A stretch of 61,033 nt of DNA from the NCBI GenBank assembly GCA_018334695.1, contig JAGXLO010000005.1, positions 1-61,033 of the forward strand. The letters run 5' to 3'. The notes beneath the pieces are model-generated. The model made no database searches, was not told where the DNA came from, and saw nothing but the letters and a program-made list of their open reading frames with translations. Position numbers and translations under genes: made by a program. The stretch comes from Candidatus Cloacimonadota bacterium (GTDB lineage Bacteria; Cloacimonadota; Cloacimonadia; JGIOTU-2). Positions 44,583 through 53,954 of this stretch are shown in pieces. Numbering within the stretch: the first letter of the stretch is position 1; each line of letters starts with the position of its first letter.

Positions 44583-45880
44583 AATTTTAGGGTTAGATCG
44601 GTAGCTGCACTTAAGCCATGCGAGCCGTAGAATAGACCACGATAACTTCTTACCGCCCAATTAAATTCAAATCTACCGAACTCAAATCCCGTACCAAATG
44701 AGAAGTGAGTACCCTCTCTGCCGCCAAATCCAACTCCACAACGTAAAGGTAACCAGTCAAGAGCGTAATATTCCGAACCAAGGGATATTTTGGGTGTAGT
44801 TGTAGTTAACACACTGTTGCCAAATCCCTGCACATAATCCAGAAAGACCTGGAAATCACTGTATTTATAGCTTCCACTCAGATACATTTCTACAGGAATA
44901 TTTTGATCAAATCCATCAATCGAATAAGTGGTATCTACTGCCAGGGAATCATCCCAGTTGCCTATATTTAAAGTATCGGAAACAAGTTCCATTTCGATTC
45001 TCTTGCAGATTTTACTCCAATGAATATTAGCAAAGATATTGTTGAAAGATAAACCTACAGATAAATTTTCATTTATGGGAGAAAATAAGCTAAAATTTCC
45101 TCTAAAACCCCTACCTGCAGTCTGAGGCTCCCATTCCAGTTCACCATCACTTGTATCTACACCAGCAGTTCGTAAACTAATGCGATTGTCAATAGAAGCA
45201 TAGCCATTGTCATGAACTGTAAATTTTGATGTAAGATCCTCTACTTCCGCATAAGCCAATCCAATCATATACCCCACACTTGCACCTACATAAATTGGTG
45301 GATATGAGTCCTTGTAAAACGATAAATATTTTTCCGGATATATTCTACTCCCATAACCAATTTTGGATTCGACATAGCTTAGTATTTTGGCATCAGTATC
45401 AGAAAAATCGAACTCTTCTTCAATATCATTACCGAATAATAAGAGTTTAAACAGCTCCTTAGGCAGGGTAAAGTATCCTACATTTTGATTATTTATTGTA
45501 AATCCGAATTTTCTTATAGAAAAGGAGCTTATAGGAACAAAAGCCTGAGAATTGCCGTACAGCGTAAGACCTGAGGTGGGGATAAGATCATAGAGATCTA
45601 ATTTTTCCGAATGGGACAAAGAATCCCCTGTAGTTTCATTATAAGTTTTAAGAGATAGGGAATTGTTAGAAATTCTGCCATCTGCATGAAAAATGTTGAA
45701 GGTGTAAAAATCTTCTACTAAGCCCAATCTTGCCGGATTCCAGTTTAAGGCATGGAAGCCGGTTGCTTTGGAATGATAGGCATCGCCCAAAGATAATGAT
45801 TTTGCATTGCCCAAACCTTCTGCAAAAAGATAAGTAGTAAAGAGTGTAGAGATCAGTAAAATTATTAGAATCTTTTTCAT
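44579..45880 (-). CDS. PorV/DUF5723-like outer-membrane beta-barrel protein
   Basis: 433 residues. Signal peptide (cleaved near LFAEG), then GLGNAKSLSLGDAYHSKATG and FHALNWNPARLGL, the start typical of PorV/PorQ- and FadL-like barrels in FCB bacteria, and a C-terminal strand DLTLKF ending in Phe. Fourteen-strand-type beta pattern throughout. It begins 1 bp after the stop of the large repeat lipoprotein, so the two form an operon and possibly a complex at the outer membrane. It converges on ltaE with overlapping stops. Confidence 0.78.
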   Translation of the reverse strand: MKKILIILLISTLFTTYLFAEGLGNAKSLSLGDAYHSKATGFHALNWNPARLGLVEDFYTFNIFHADGRISNNSLSLKTYNETTGDSLSHSEKLDLYDLIPTSGLTLYGNSQAFVPISSFSIRKFGFTINNQNVGYFTLPKELFKLLLFGNDIEEEFDFSDTDAKILSYVESKIGYGSRIYPEKYLSFYKDSYPPIYVGASVGYMIGLAYAEVEDLTSKFTVHDNGYASIDNRISLRTAGVDTSDGELEWEPQTAGRGFRGNFSLFSPINENLSVGLSFNNIFANIHWSKICKRIEMELVSDTLNIGNWDDSLAVDTTYSIDGFDQNIPVEMYLSGSYKYSDFQVFLDYVQGFGNSVLTTTTPKISLGSEYYALDWLPLRCGVGFGGREGTHFSFGTGFEFGRFEFNWAVRSYRGLFYGSHGLSAATDLTLKF

Positions 45881-45881
45881 T

Positions 45882-48815
45882 TTATTCCTCCGTTAATTCT
45901 TCATCAATATGAACTTTCACTTTGATTGCGCCTCTTACATTTATTTTATCCGAGCCGTAAATGTATACGCTCTCACCGTCTGTTCCCAAAATATCAAATT
46001 TAGTGCCAATATAAACATCAGGATTAGTAAAAACAGTTAGATCGCCCTGTTCCTGACTAAGTACAATATCTATATCGCTTGTAGAAGGTATATTTCCGCC
46101 ACTATCAATTATAGCAGGTTCCAATATAAGTGAATCAATAATCAGTTCCGGCTCGTTCCAAACAAGATTTGAATCACTCGCAAAGTATAAATAAGTAGTT
46201 AAACCAAATGGCATTGAATTCTCTAATTTCAGTTTAGCTGTAACCCGGTTTAAATTGTTCTCTATTTTTGTATTTTCATCTTCATCAAATTCGCTATGAT
46301 AAAGTGAATCCATTTTAATATCCTGCTTATCATTTATTACAAATTTCAAGGGGGTCCTCAGTTGAAATTTTCCTGTTACAGAGTCATCTTTGGTAACCGT
46401 GCCCATTCCGTTGATTACCACATCAATCGTATCAACATAAATACTGTCGGGAATTATGTTAAGGAATCCTGAAACAGGTTTAATTATTGTATTTTGCTGA
46501 TTAGCTGCAAGAGGTTCGTTTTGAATCAATATAAATGCTGTCTCGCCGGTTTCTGTATTAAAACCATAAATGGTTGTATTAAATTCTCCGTTAAAATCAA
46601 GTCCGTTGAAAATATCAAGTTTAAGTTCGGCATTTGTAAAATTGAAAACATTATTTAAACTGTCAGGAAGGTCTCCCAGATCAATTGTTTGCTCTTGAGG
46701 GTCAACCTGGAAGGATTTGTTATAAATTCCTCCCTTTACTTTGTTGAAAATTATGTCACCTATTTGTATATTAGCGTTTATCTCGTCATCATAGTGCAGG
46801 GTTATAGTTTCGGTAGATGAATCAGTAACTGCTTCGTATGTGTAATGGAGTGAATCTATAATTTCCGTGGAAGCTTCAGAAGCACCGATCGTGTGTCCGG
46901 CAAAACTGAGTGATGTATCTCCGGGTACAGATATTGAGAGAGTCAGAGGATTACCACTTTCGGTAAAAACTTCTTCGAATGTTAAGTTCACATTACAATC
47001 TACAGGAAGAGGAGGATTAGTATCAATGGAAATATCAACATCACAACTCTCAATTTCGGCATATTGTAAATCATACTCTCCTGTAGAGTCCACTTCTGTA
47101 GCACCAGTATCTTCGATTGTGAAGCTTCCAAATTTGCCTGTTACTTCTTCAAATACAAAATTATTTAATTGAATATCGGCTTGCAATTGATCGCCTTGAG
47201 AAATTGTAATTATTTCATCGGGAGCTGAAACTTCTGCATGATAATAAACTATCTGTTCAGGTCCTACCACGACCCTATCAGGATTTTCTCCAAAACTATA
47301 TCCACTGAAGTCGTCATTAGTCAAAGTTAATGGATTGTACATATTGTCCAGTAACTGATCGAAAGTAATTTCTAGCTGCGGGGTAAATTCCAGGCCGGAA
47401 AGGTTTACTACAGCAGTACCTGATCTGAATATAGCTTCTTCCAGAGTTATCTTTTCCGTATCGTCACTCAGGTCGAACTCATCTTCTATCTCATAATCCT
47501 GAATTATTTTTCCGGTTACCTGCTGAAACCACATTTCTTCCATGCTAAAATCACAAGAAACGAATTGGGAATAATCAATTTCTACGTATTCATCAGTTGG
47601 TAAAGTTGTAACTGTGTAAGTAAAATGCAATGAATCCAGGGTTTGTTTTGCCGGAGAGTGTATTTCAAAGCCAGCCAGATCGAGGTGAAAATCATTTTGG
47701 GGTGGAGTATGTGTTATCATCTGTTCATATTCAAATTGGTTTCCTGTTTCATCATAAAATTCAACGAATTTTAGGTTTAGATTAGCATCCAGGGGTAAAT
47801 TATTTATTATCTGAATATGAGCCATACACGAATCGATTGTAGCTGATGATATAGAAACTTCATTATTTGCATCCAGAATTGATATTGCCCGTTCTTTTTT
47901 AATTTTCTCTGAAGGCAGTTTGGCAGAAGCGGCAGAAGCAACCATTTCGCTTACAGATAAATTTACCACAAATCTACTCGTGTCCACAACGCTAATCGTT
48001 TCAGTTCCGGTTCCATCTGTTGTTAAATAAGCTACAAGATAATTTTGACGATAGACGGTTCTGCCAGCCAGATTGAAAGTAACGTTTTCGGTAGTATTTC
48101 CTTCAATAACATGGTCTATCTCTTTCTCTATTATCAGAGGACCGGATGGACTTTCTCCTCTTATCTCTAAGACCATCGGATGCGCCGGATCATCAGAGCT
48201 GATTGGCAGCTGAGATTTATTTTGGAACTCAACGTAAGCATATCCTGAGTCTATTGTTACGTATTCTACATTATCATTCTCGAATATGGTAAATGTTGTA
48301 TCCACGGGAGGAAAGTAATAAAGAGGCGGAACAACTTCATTTATAACAGGATCTACCGTATCTCCCACAGCCTGCTGAGCAAATTTCAGAAGGTAAACTG
48401 TTGCCTGAGATGAACCGGTTTCTTCCACTTCAATTTTATCTAGAGGATACTCAAAGTAAGTATTTTGCTCAGAGATGCGTAGTGAATCACCTACATTGAT
48501 AGAAAAGTTTTCTGTTCGATCATTTATGCTTAATTCATCTCCAATTAACTCTTCAAAAGTTTCAGAAGAACCATCAATTGTTAGATTATCTTCCACTCTA
48601 ACTGTATCCAGAGTATCTCTGTAAGAAAATCTCATAGTATCCATTTCATCTACAATTATGTAATCATCAGTAGTATCAGTCAGATCTCGAACAAAGTAAT
48701 CCTTATTTATCAGAGGAATAGACAATTCCACATCCCATTCCGGAGCTTCTGGTTCTTTTATTGTACAGGATAGGGCAAGAGAGATTAATAATAAAAATAG
48801 GATTGTTTTTTTCAT
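45882..48815 (-). CDS. Large surface lipoprotein with tandem beta-domains
   Basis: 977 residues from ATG 48815, preceded by AAGGAG. The N-terminus ends in LALSC near residue 17, a relaxed lipobox, followed by a Glu/Pro-rich linker. The body is Asp/Thr-rich beta sequence with only four or so internal Cys, and three related modules between about residues 325 and 695. It has no T9SS sorting domain and no barrel signature, so it is probably anchored by its lipid. The adjacent PorV-like barrel gene suggests a surface complex. I do not recognise a named family. Confidence 0.75.
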   Translation of the reverse strand: MKKTILFLLLISLALSCTIKEPEAPEWDVELSIPLINKDYFVRDLTDTTDDYIIVDEMDTMRFSYRDTLDTVRVEDNLTIDGSSETFEELIGDELSINDRTENFSINVGDSLRISEQNTYFEYPLDKIEVEETGSSQATVYLLKFAQQAVGDTVDPVINEVVPPLYYFPPVDTTFTIFENDNVEYVTIDSGYAYVEFQNKSQLPISSDDPAHPMVLEIRGESPSGPLIIEKEIDHVIEGNTTENVTFNLAGRTVYRQNYLVAYLTTDGTGTETISVVDTSRFVVNLSVSEMVASAASAKLPSEKIKKERAISILDANNEVSISSATIDSCMAHIQIINNLPLDANLNLKFVEFYDETGNQFEYEQMITHTPPQNDFHLDLAGFEIHSPAKQTLDSLHFTYTVTTLPTDEYVEIDYSQFVSCDFSMEEMWFQQVTGKIIQDYEIEDEFDLSDDTEKITLEEAIFRSGTAVVNLSGLEFTPQLEITFDQLLDNMYNPLTLTNDDFSGYSFGENPDRVVVGPEQIVYYHAEVSAPDEIITISQGDQLQADIQLNNFVFEEVTGKFGSFTIEDTGATEVDSTGEYDLQYAEIESCDVDISIDTNPPLPVDCNVNLTFEEVFTESGNPLTLSISVPGDTSLSFAGHTIGASEASTEIIDSLHYTYEAVTDSSTETITLHYDDEINANIQIGDIIFNKVKGGIYNKSFQVDPQEQTIDLGDLPDSLNNVFNFTNAELKLDIFNGLDFNGEFNTTIYGFNTETGETAFILIQNEPLAANQQNTIIKPVSGFLNIIPDSIYVDTIDVVINGMGTVTKDDSVTGKFQLRTPLKFVINDKQDIKMDSLYHSEFDEDENTKIENNLNRVTAKLKLENSMPFGLTTYLYFASDSNLVWNEPELIIDSLILEPAIIDSGGNIPSTSDIDIVLSQEQGDLTVFTNPDVYIGTKFDILGTDGESVYIYGSDKINVRGAIKVKVHIDEELTEE
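46731..47846 (-). repeat. Three tandem protein modules inside the large lipoprotein
   Basis: Modules at about 47846-47502, 47414-47133 and 47054-46731 share a pattern: a PL..D/NCN(V/L)NL.F start, a GN...L middle, then DSLHFTYTV / VYYHAEVS / DSLHYTYEA, and an end like QQVTGKI / EEVTGKF / NKVKGGI. Similarity is at protein level and modest in the middle copy. Confidence 0.55.
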
Positions 48816-48912
48816 GTACAACTCCTTAAATTTAATAATTAAAAATTTTAAATTATTTATAATGGTGTAACTTTTATGTCAATTAATATAGAAACTAAAC
48901 CAGAAAAGCGAT

Positions 48913-49536
48913 TCAGTTATTTTTTCCAATAATTTCTCTTACAGGTTTATAGGATCTTCTGTGAATAGCAGAAGGCCCAAGTTTTTTGAGGTTATTTTTG
49001 TGTTTGATTGTAGGATAACCTTTGTTGGATTCAAAGCCATAACCTTGATATTTTAAGGCATAGTTTTTCATCAAATTATCACGATATACTTTTGCTAAAA
49101 TAGAAGCTGCGGCAACACAAAAATATTTTTCATCTCCTTTAATAATTGGTTTAGCTGGGAGTTTCAGTTCAATATCCGGAGCTTTAGAAGGCAGGTAACT
49201 ACCGTCGACTAAGATAAAATCGCCAGGGTGATTTAGATCGTTGATTGCATTATCCATAGCTCTAAAGGTTGCTTGAAGAATATTAATTTTATCTATGATA
49301 GTAGGGCCTACAGAAAAGATTGAATAATCAACACTTTTTTCTTTAATTAATTCATACAACTTTTCTCGAATTTTTACGCTTAACTTTTTGGAATCATCTA
49401 ATTCGGGGATTAAAAATGAATCTGGCAAAATCACAGCTGCAGCAACCACAGGACCGGCTATAGGACCTCTGCCAGCTTCATCTACCCCGATGATGGATTT
49501 GTAATTGCTAAATTTTTTATATTCTGATACAATCAA
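48913..49536 (-). CDS. rnhB: Ribonuclease HII
   Basis: 207 residues from TTG 49536, a usual length; an upstream ATG at 49581 would lie 46 bp inside pdxA. Catalytic signature GVDEAGRGPIAGPVVAAAVI (first Asp-Glu pair), later Asp in LVDGSYLP and the C-terminal HKNNLKKLGPSAIHRRSY. It removes ribonucleotides and RNA primers from DNA duplexes. The start overlaps the pdxA stop by 4 bp, so translation is coupled. Confidence 0.93.
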   Translation of the reverse strand: MIVSEYKKFSNYKSIIGVDEAGRGPIAGPVVAAAVILPDSFLIPELDDSKKLSVKIREKLYELIKEKSVDYSIFSVGPTIIDKINILQATFRAMDNAINDLNHPGDFILVDGSYLPSKAPDIELKLPAKPIIKGDEKYFCVAAASILAKVYRDNLMKNYALKYQGYGFESNKGYPTIKHKNNLKKLGPSAIHRRSYKPVREIIGKNN

Positions 49537-50474
49537 ATCAGTCTTTCTGCAAGTTTTATGGCTTCTATCATACTCCCACAATTGGCTTTGTTTTTTCCCG
49601 CTATATCAAAGGCGGTACCATGATCTACTGAGGTCCTAACATAGGGTAATCCCAGAGTAACATTCACCCCTTCTCCAAAAGTTAACATTTTAAAAGGAAT
49701 GAGTCCCTGATCATGATAGGGAGAAATTATTGCATCAAAATCTTTATATTTACTCGCAAAAAAAGTGTCCGCCGAATAAGGTCCTGTTATATCTATTCCA
49801 TTTTTTTGTAAATTTTTTACGAGTGGTTCAAAAAGTTCTATTTCTATAGTGCCAAAACTTCCGTTCTCTCCACTATGAGGATTAACTCCCAGCAATGCAA
49901 GTTTTGGTTTTGTGGCATTCTTAATTTTTTTTATGGAACTGTTAACTAACTTAATTTGTTTATAAATATATGCATAGCAAAGTTCCTTATGTAAATCTTT
50001 GAGTGCCAGATGTGTAGTTAGCAAAGCAACAATTAATTTTTTACTATAAAAGCACATAACAAAATGTTCTGTGTTCGATTGTTTAGCAAAGAATTCTGTA
50101 TGTCCAATAAATTCAGGATTAGTCTTTTGTACATATTTTTTACTCAAAGGAGCTGTAGTAATTGCCGATATTTTATTATGTTGTGCATGATAACCCGCTT
50201 TTTCTATAGATTCAAATGCAGTAAGACCGCTTTTGAGTGAAGGTTTGCCGTGGGTATATTTTTTTTCCTCTTTTATGGGTATCCAGTAGGTAGTATTTTT
50301 ATCTGTAGCCTGTTCGGGAGTTGATATTTTTTGTAAATTTTTAAATTCAAAATTTTGAGGTAAAGCTCCGTATAGGATTGTTAAGGATTTTGGAGAGTAA
50401 TTTATCAGGGCTTTTTTAACAACTTCCGGTCCGATACCGGTTGGGTCACCCAATGTAATTCCCAATTTATTCAT
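49533..50474 (-). CDS. pdxA: 4-hydroxythreonine-4-phosphate dehydrogenase
   Basis: 313 residues. LGITLGDPTGIGPEVVKKAL start, metal-binding His residues in FIGHTEFFA, SPYHDQGLIPFK and TSVDHGTAFDIAGK. It carries out an NAD-dependent step of the DXP-dependent vitamin B6 route. No pdxJ is nearby. The tRNA-Phe gene ends 22 bp upstream, so the two may share a transcript. Confidence 0.95.
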   Translation of the reverse strand: MNKLGITLGDPTGIGPEVVKKALINYSPKSLTILYGALPQNFEFKNLQKISTPEQATDKNTTYWIPIKEEKKYTHGKPSLKSGLTAFESIEKAGYHAQHNKISAITTAPLSKKYVQKTNPEFIGHTEFFAKQSNTEHFVMCFYSKKLIVALLTTHLALKDLHKELCYAYIYKQIKLVNSSIKKIKNATKPKLALLGVNPHSGENGSFGTIEIELFEPLVKNLQKNGIDITGPYSADTFFASKYKDFDAIISPYHDQGLIPFKMLTFGEGVNVTLGLPYVRTSVDHGTAFDIAGKNKANCGSMIEAIKLAERLI

Positions 50475-50496
50475 ATGTGGTAAAAAATTAAAAAAA

Positions 50497-50569
50497 TGCC
50501 GGGACGCGGAATCGAACCACGGACACAGGAATTTTCAGTCCCCTGCTCTACCGTCTGAGCTATCCCGGC
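50497..50569 (-). tRNA. tRNA-Phe (GAA)
   Basis: 73 bp. Acceptor GCCGGGA/TCCCGGC with discriminator A, D-arm TAGCTCAGACGGTAGAGC, anticodon loop CTGAAAA, T-loop TTCGATT. No CCA encoded; A-tract on the plus strand means a T run follows. Confidence 0.96.
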
Positions 50570-50660
50570 ATTCATGTTATGATTATGGACTTTTTTGTAA
50601 AATGGCTAAAATGATGTCAAGTTTTATGCCCAGTTGTCTCATATTGGCACCGAAATATTC

Positions 50661-51554
50661 TTACAAAGAAAATCCCAGTCCAAAACGAGCGGAACTATAT
50701 TCTCCTAAAGAATATTCCAGGATCATATCAACAAGCATTATTTTTAAACGAGCTCCAACGTTGGTGCGAATTTCATTCTCCGTTTTTATTTCAAAAGCTA
50801 TATCCTCTTCGTCACCGGATACAGGATTATCTAAAGTATAATCAGCTTCAAAAGTTGAATTCTCCAGCCCAATACCTCCAAAAAATGATATTGGAGCTAC
50901 AACAAGACTTTTACTAGCATGAAGGTTTACAAAAATGGAGCTATAACTGGCAGTATTGTTCATTTCAAATTTTTGATAACTCGCCTGCAAAGCTATTGCT
51001 ACAGGGCATAGAGGAAACTGTTTACTGATCTCATTTTTTACGCCTACGCCTATAAGAGACGTTTTACCAACTTCCTTAAAATATTCGGCATTTGGTAAAA
51101 ACCTCAGTTGGACGCCAAATCCGCCCGGCAGTCCAAGCTCTGCTTGAGGTACAGCAAAAGGCAACGCTTTTAGATTTACTCCAGGAGGGAATTCCAGGTC
51201 AGAAACTTGTGGATTGTTTGAATGAAAAGTACCTCCATTGTCTCCAAAGCAAGTAGCAGTTTCGATCTCATCTTCTTGATAAATTGTAGTATCAGGACTG
51301 GTGGCTATAAAAGTTTGATCACCATCGGGAATTAGGGCTACCATAGTGTTGATAGTAAAACCAAAGTGCAGTAAGCCGGTTTCTGCAGAATTGTACCAGC
51401 CATTATTTAGGTTGGCAGAGAGGGTATGAACAAAGGGTCTTATGTAATTTTTTCCATTTTCCTTGCCAAAAGCTTTAATATCTTCTTCAAAGCCTGCGGA
51501 CAAGGTTGAGAAAACGAAAAATGCTAAACATAAAATAAGTATAATTTTCTTCAT
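50661..51554 (-). CDS. Outer-membrane beta-barrel-like protein (possibly DUF6588)
   Basis: 297 residues. Signal peptide (cleavage near LSAGF), a mostly beta body with FGFTINTMVALIPDGD, LPQAELGLPGGFGVQL-like AVPQAELGLPGGFGVQLRF, a Gly-rich FGGIGLENSTFEADY and an end in FGLGFSL. It resembles proteins grouped as DUF6588 in FCB genomes, but I hold that loosely. Single gene between tRNA-Phe and tyrS. Confidence 0.65.
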   Translation of the reverse strand: MKKIILILCLAFFVFSTLSAGFEEDIKAFGKENGKNYIRPFVHTLSANLNNGWYNSAETGLLHFGFTINTMVALIPDGDQTFIATSPDTTIYQEDEIETATCFGDNGGTFHSNNPQVSDLEFPPGVNLKALPFAVPQAELGLPGGFGVQLRFLPNAEYFKEVGKTSLIGVGVKNEISKQFPLCPVAIALQASYQKFEMNNTASYSSIFVNLHASKSLVVAPISFFGGIGLENSTFEADYTLDNPVSGDEEDIAFEIKTENEIRTNVGARLKIMLVDMILEYSLGEYSSARFGLGFSL

Positions 51555-51605
51555 ATGTTAACTCCTTTAGTATAGATATTGAAGATTATCAAACAAACAT
51601 GTCAA

Positions 51606-52811
51606 TTATTTTTTCTTTATTTTACAAAAACGACGTTTGCCAACCCTTAGCACCATGCCGTCTTCAATTTCTTGATCAATATTTATTTTGGTGATTTTTT
51701 CGTCATCAATACTAACGGCACCTTGTTTTATCATGCGCCTGGCTTCGCTGTTGCTATCTACCAAACCGGTGGAGCTAACAAGTTTTACAATCCACATCTC
51801 AGCTTGGTCTGTTGTAAAAACAGGCATGTCTTTGGGTAATTTATTTTTGGCAAACACTTTTTCAAATTCTTTCTCGGCTTGTTTAGCAGCTTCTTCTCCA
51901 TCATAGAGAGATACTATTTTTCGTGCCAGTTCCATTTTGAGTTTCTTTGGATTCACATTTTTATCTTCTAGAGCCGATTTTACTTTTTTCAATTCTTCCC
52001 GTGAGGCAAAAGCAGCATATTTGTAATAATTTACAATTACGGAATCAGGAATAGACATAACCTTGCCATATTTTTCTTTAGGCGTATCAAAAACAGCAAT
52101 ATAATTGTCCAGGCTCTTACTCATTTTTTCTGTTCCATCTGTACCAATGAGAATAGGCATAAGTATCGCCACCTGGGGTTCTTGGTCCATCATCTGTTGC
52201 AGTCTTCTGCCGGTAAGGATATTGAATTTTTGCTCTGTAGCACCCAGTTCGATATCTGCATTTATCATTATAGAATCATAAGCCTGAAGTATTGGATATA
52301 AAATCTCATGCAGAGAAAGGGGCAAGCCTTCTTCGTATCTACGTCTAAAGGTATCGTGTTCCATGAATTTAGCCAGTGTAAAACGGGACATGAGTTTCAT
52401 TACTTTGGCAAGTGTCATGTCATCAAACCAGGAAGTTTGCCATTTAACTTCTGTTTTTTCTTCATCCAGTACTTTATACAACTGATCCATGTATTTTTCT
52501 GCATTTTTTTTGACCTGTTCGTCGTTTAAGCTCTGGCGAGTTTTGTCTTTTCCCGTAGGATCACCTATCTGAGCTGTAAAATCACCTATGATAATAATAC
52601 CTTTATGGCCCAAATCCTGAAAATCCCGCATCTTTTTTGCAGCAACAATGTGCCCAATGTGGATATCGGGTGAGGTGGGGTCAATTCCAAGCTTTATATT
52701 CAAAGGTCTATTTTCCCTTTTAGATTTTTTTAATTTCTCTACCAATTCTTCTTCGGGTATAATTTCTTCGGTGCGTATTTTTATTTTACCTAATTGTGAT
52801 TTAATATCCAT
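51606..52811 (-). CDS. tyrS: Tyrosine--tRNA ligase
   Basis: 401 residues. HIGH box in SPDIHIGHIVAAKKM (about 49-63), GDFTAQIGDPTGKD, KMSKS loop in TEKMSKSLDNYI and a C-terminal S4 RNA-binding domain (about 340-400, SEARRMIKQGAVSIDDEKI). It is of the TyrZ-like bacterial type (longer insert, about 400 residues). GAAGGTTTC before ATG. The tRNA-Leu gene ends 69 bp upstream on the same strand. Confidence 0.95.
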   Translation of the reverse strand: MDIKSQLGKIKIRTEEIIPEEELVEKLKKSKRENRPLNIKLGIDPTSPDIHIGHIVAAKKMRDFQDLGHKGIIIIGDFTAQIGDPTGKDKTRQSLNDEQVKKNAEKYMDQLYKVLDEEKTEVKWQTSWFDDMTLAKVMKLMSRFTLAKFMEHDTFRRRYEEGLPLSLHEILYPILQAYDSIMINADIELGATEQKFNILTGRRLQQMMDQEPQVAILMPILIGTDGTEKMSKSLDNYIAVFDTPKEKYGKVMSIPDSVIVNYYKYAAFASREELKKVKSALEDKNVNPKKLKMELARKIVSLYDGEEAAKQAEKEFEKVFAKNKLPKDMPVFTTDQAEMWIVKLVSSTGLVDSNSEARRMIKQGAVSIDDEKITKINIDQEIEDGMVLRVGKRRFCKIKKK

Positions 52812-52880
52812 GAAACCTTCTATCTATTCTTTATTACTTTACTTGACATAAAATGCCTTTAAAACAGTTTTCTGAAAAAA

Positions 52881-52967
52881 TGGTGCTGAAGAGGGGACTC
52901 GAACCCCTACCCCGGTTACGGGACTAAGTCCTGAACCTAGCGCGTCTACCAATTCCGCCACTTCAGC
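52881..52967 (-). tRNA. tRNA-Leu (CAG), CCA encoded
   Basis: 87 bp including CCA. Acceptor GCTGAAG/CTTCAGC, TGGCGGAATTGGTAGACGCG D-arm typical of Leu, anticodon loop TTCAGGA, a long variable arm (CCCGTAACCGGG) and T-loop TTCGAGT. Unlike the other two tRNA genes here, the 3' CCA is in the DNA. Confidence 0.96.
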
Positions 52968-53042
52968 ACGGGTAAAAAATTTTTGATTGGCAGATTTTCA
53001 GTCAAGGATTATAGATTTGAATGATGAAAAAGGAAACAGTTT

Positions 53043-53630
53043 ATGGAAAAAAGTAAGATAGAAGAACTTTTAATAAAGAGCGGCGCTTTCCTGGAAGGGC
53101 ACTTTTTACTAACTTCCGGAAAACACAGCAATCAATATGTGGAAAAAATAAAATTAGTTCAGAATCCTCACTACGTAAAAAAAACTATAACCGCATTGAA
53201 AGACAAAGTCAAGGAGTTTGATTTTGATACGGTAGTAAGCCCCGCTATGGGAGCTATTGTACTGGGATATGAACTTGCCCGGCAAATGGAGAAGAGATTT
53301 GTTTTTACTCAAAGGAAGAATGATAAAATGACTATACGCTCCGGATTTGATCTAGATGAATCGTCCCGGGTTTTGATAGTGGAGGATGTTATAACCACCG
53401 GAGGAAGTGTAAAAGAAGTTATTGATTGTATAGAAGAAAGGAAAGCCCAAATTAAAGGTATTGCACTTGTTGTAGACAGAAGTAACGGAAAAGCCAGTTT
53501 CAATTATCCTACAACCAGCCTTTTGCAGATGGATATTGAAAATTATGAACCAAATGAATGCCCTTTGTGTAAAAAAGGTATTGAATTAGAAAAACCCGGC
53601 GCAAGTGGCAAAAAAATATTTAACAAATAG
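53043..53630 (+). CDS. pyrE: Orotate phosphoribosyltransferase
   Basis: 195 residues. FLLTSGKHSNQYVEKIKL start, VVSPAMGAIVLGYELAR and the PRPP loop VLIVEDVITTGGSVKEV (about 116-132). It converts orotate and PRPP to OMP in pyrimidine synthesis. The C-terminus (NECPLCKKGIELEKPGASGK) is typical of the bacterial/archaeal type with a CxxC. AAGGAAACAGTT before ATG; first gene after tRNA-Leu/tyrS on the other strand. Confidence 0.93.
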   Translation: MEKSKIEELLIKSGAFLEGHFLLTSGKHSNQYVEKIKLVQNPHYVKKTITALKDKVKEFDFDTVVSPAMGAIVLGYELARQMEKRFVFTQRKNDKMTIRSGFDLDESSRVLIVEDVITTGGSVKEVIDCIEERKAQIKGIALVVDRSNGKASFNYPTTSLLQMDIENYEPNECPLCKKGIELEKPGASGKKIFNK

Positions 53631-53666
53631 TAAAATTAGTATATAATTTTTTATTAAAGGAGAAAA

Positions 53667-53936
53667 ATGGAAGAAAAACAAACGCCTTTTGGGCAACTAC
53701 TAATGTCTCTGCATGTACAGGGAATGATTGCTCTGGGCAAGATTAAAAATCCGATGACGGATAAGATTGATAAAAATTTAAATGTAGCCAAGTCTTCTAT
53801 CAAAATTTTAGAAGATCTTAAGGAAAAAACTGAAGGTAATTTATCCGAACGGGAAGAAAATATTATCAAAAATATTATATCTGAACTAAGAAAAAACTAT
53901 GTTCAAGTCGCTAATGAAGAAGAAGATAATGATTAA
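53667..53936 (+). CDS. DUF1844 small helical protein
   Basis: 89 residues: FGQLLMSLHVQGMIALGKI, then LNVAKSSIKILEDLKEKTEG and LSEREENIIKNIISELRKNYV. This is the short all-helical DUF1844 pattern, of unknown function, widespread in bacteria. AAAGGAGAAAA precedes the ATG. 36 bp after pyrE and 18 bp before ftcD. Confidence 0.8.
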   Translation: MEEKQTPFGQLLMSLHVQGMIALGKIKNPMTDKIDKNLNVAKSSIKILEDLKEKTEGNLSEREENIIKNIISELRKNYVQVANEEEDND

Positions 53937-53954
53937 TATTTAAAAAGGAGTAAC

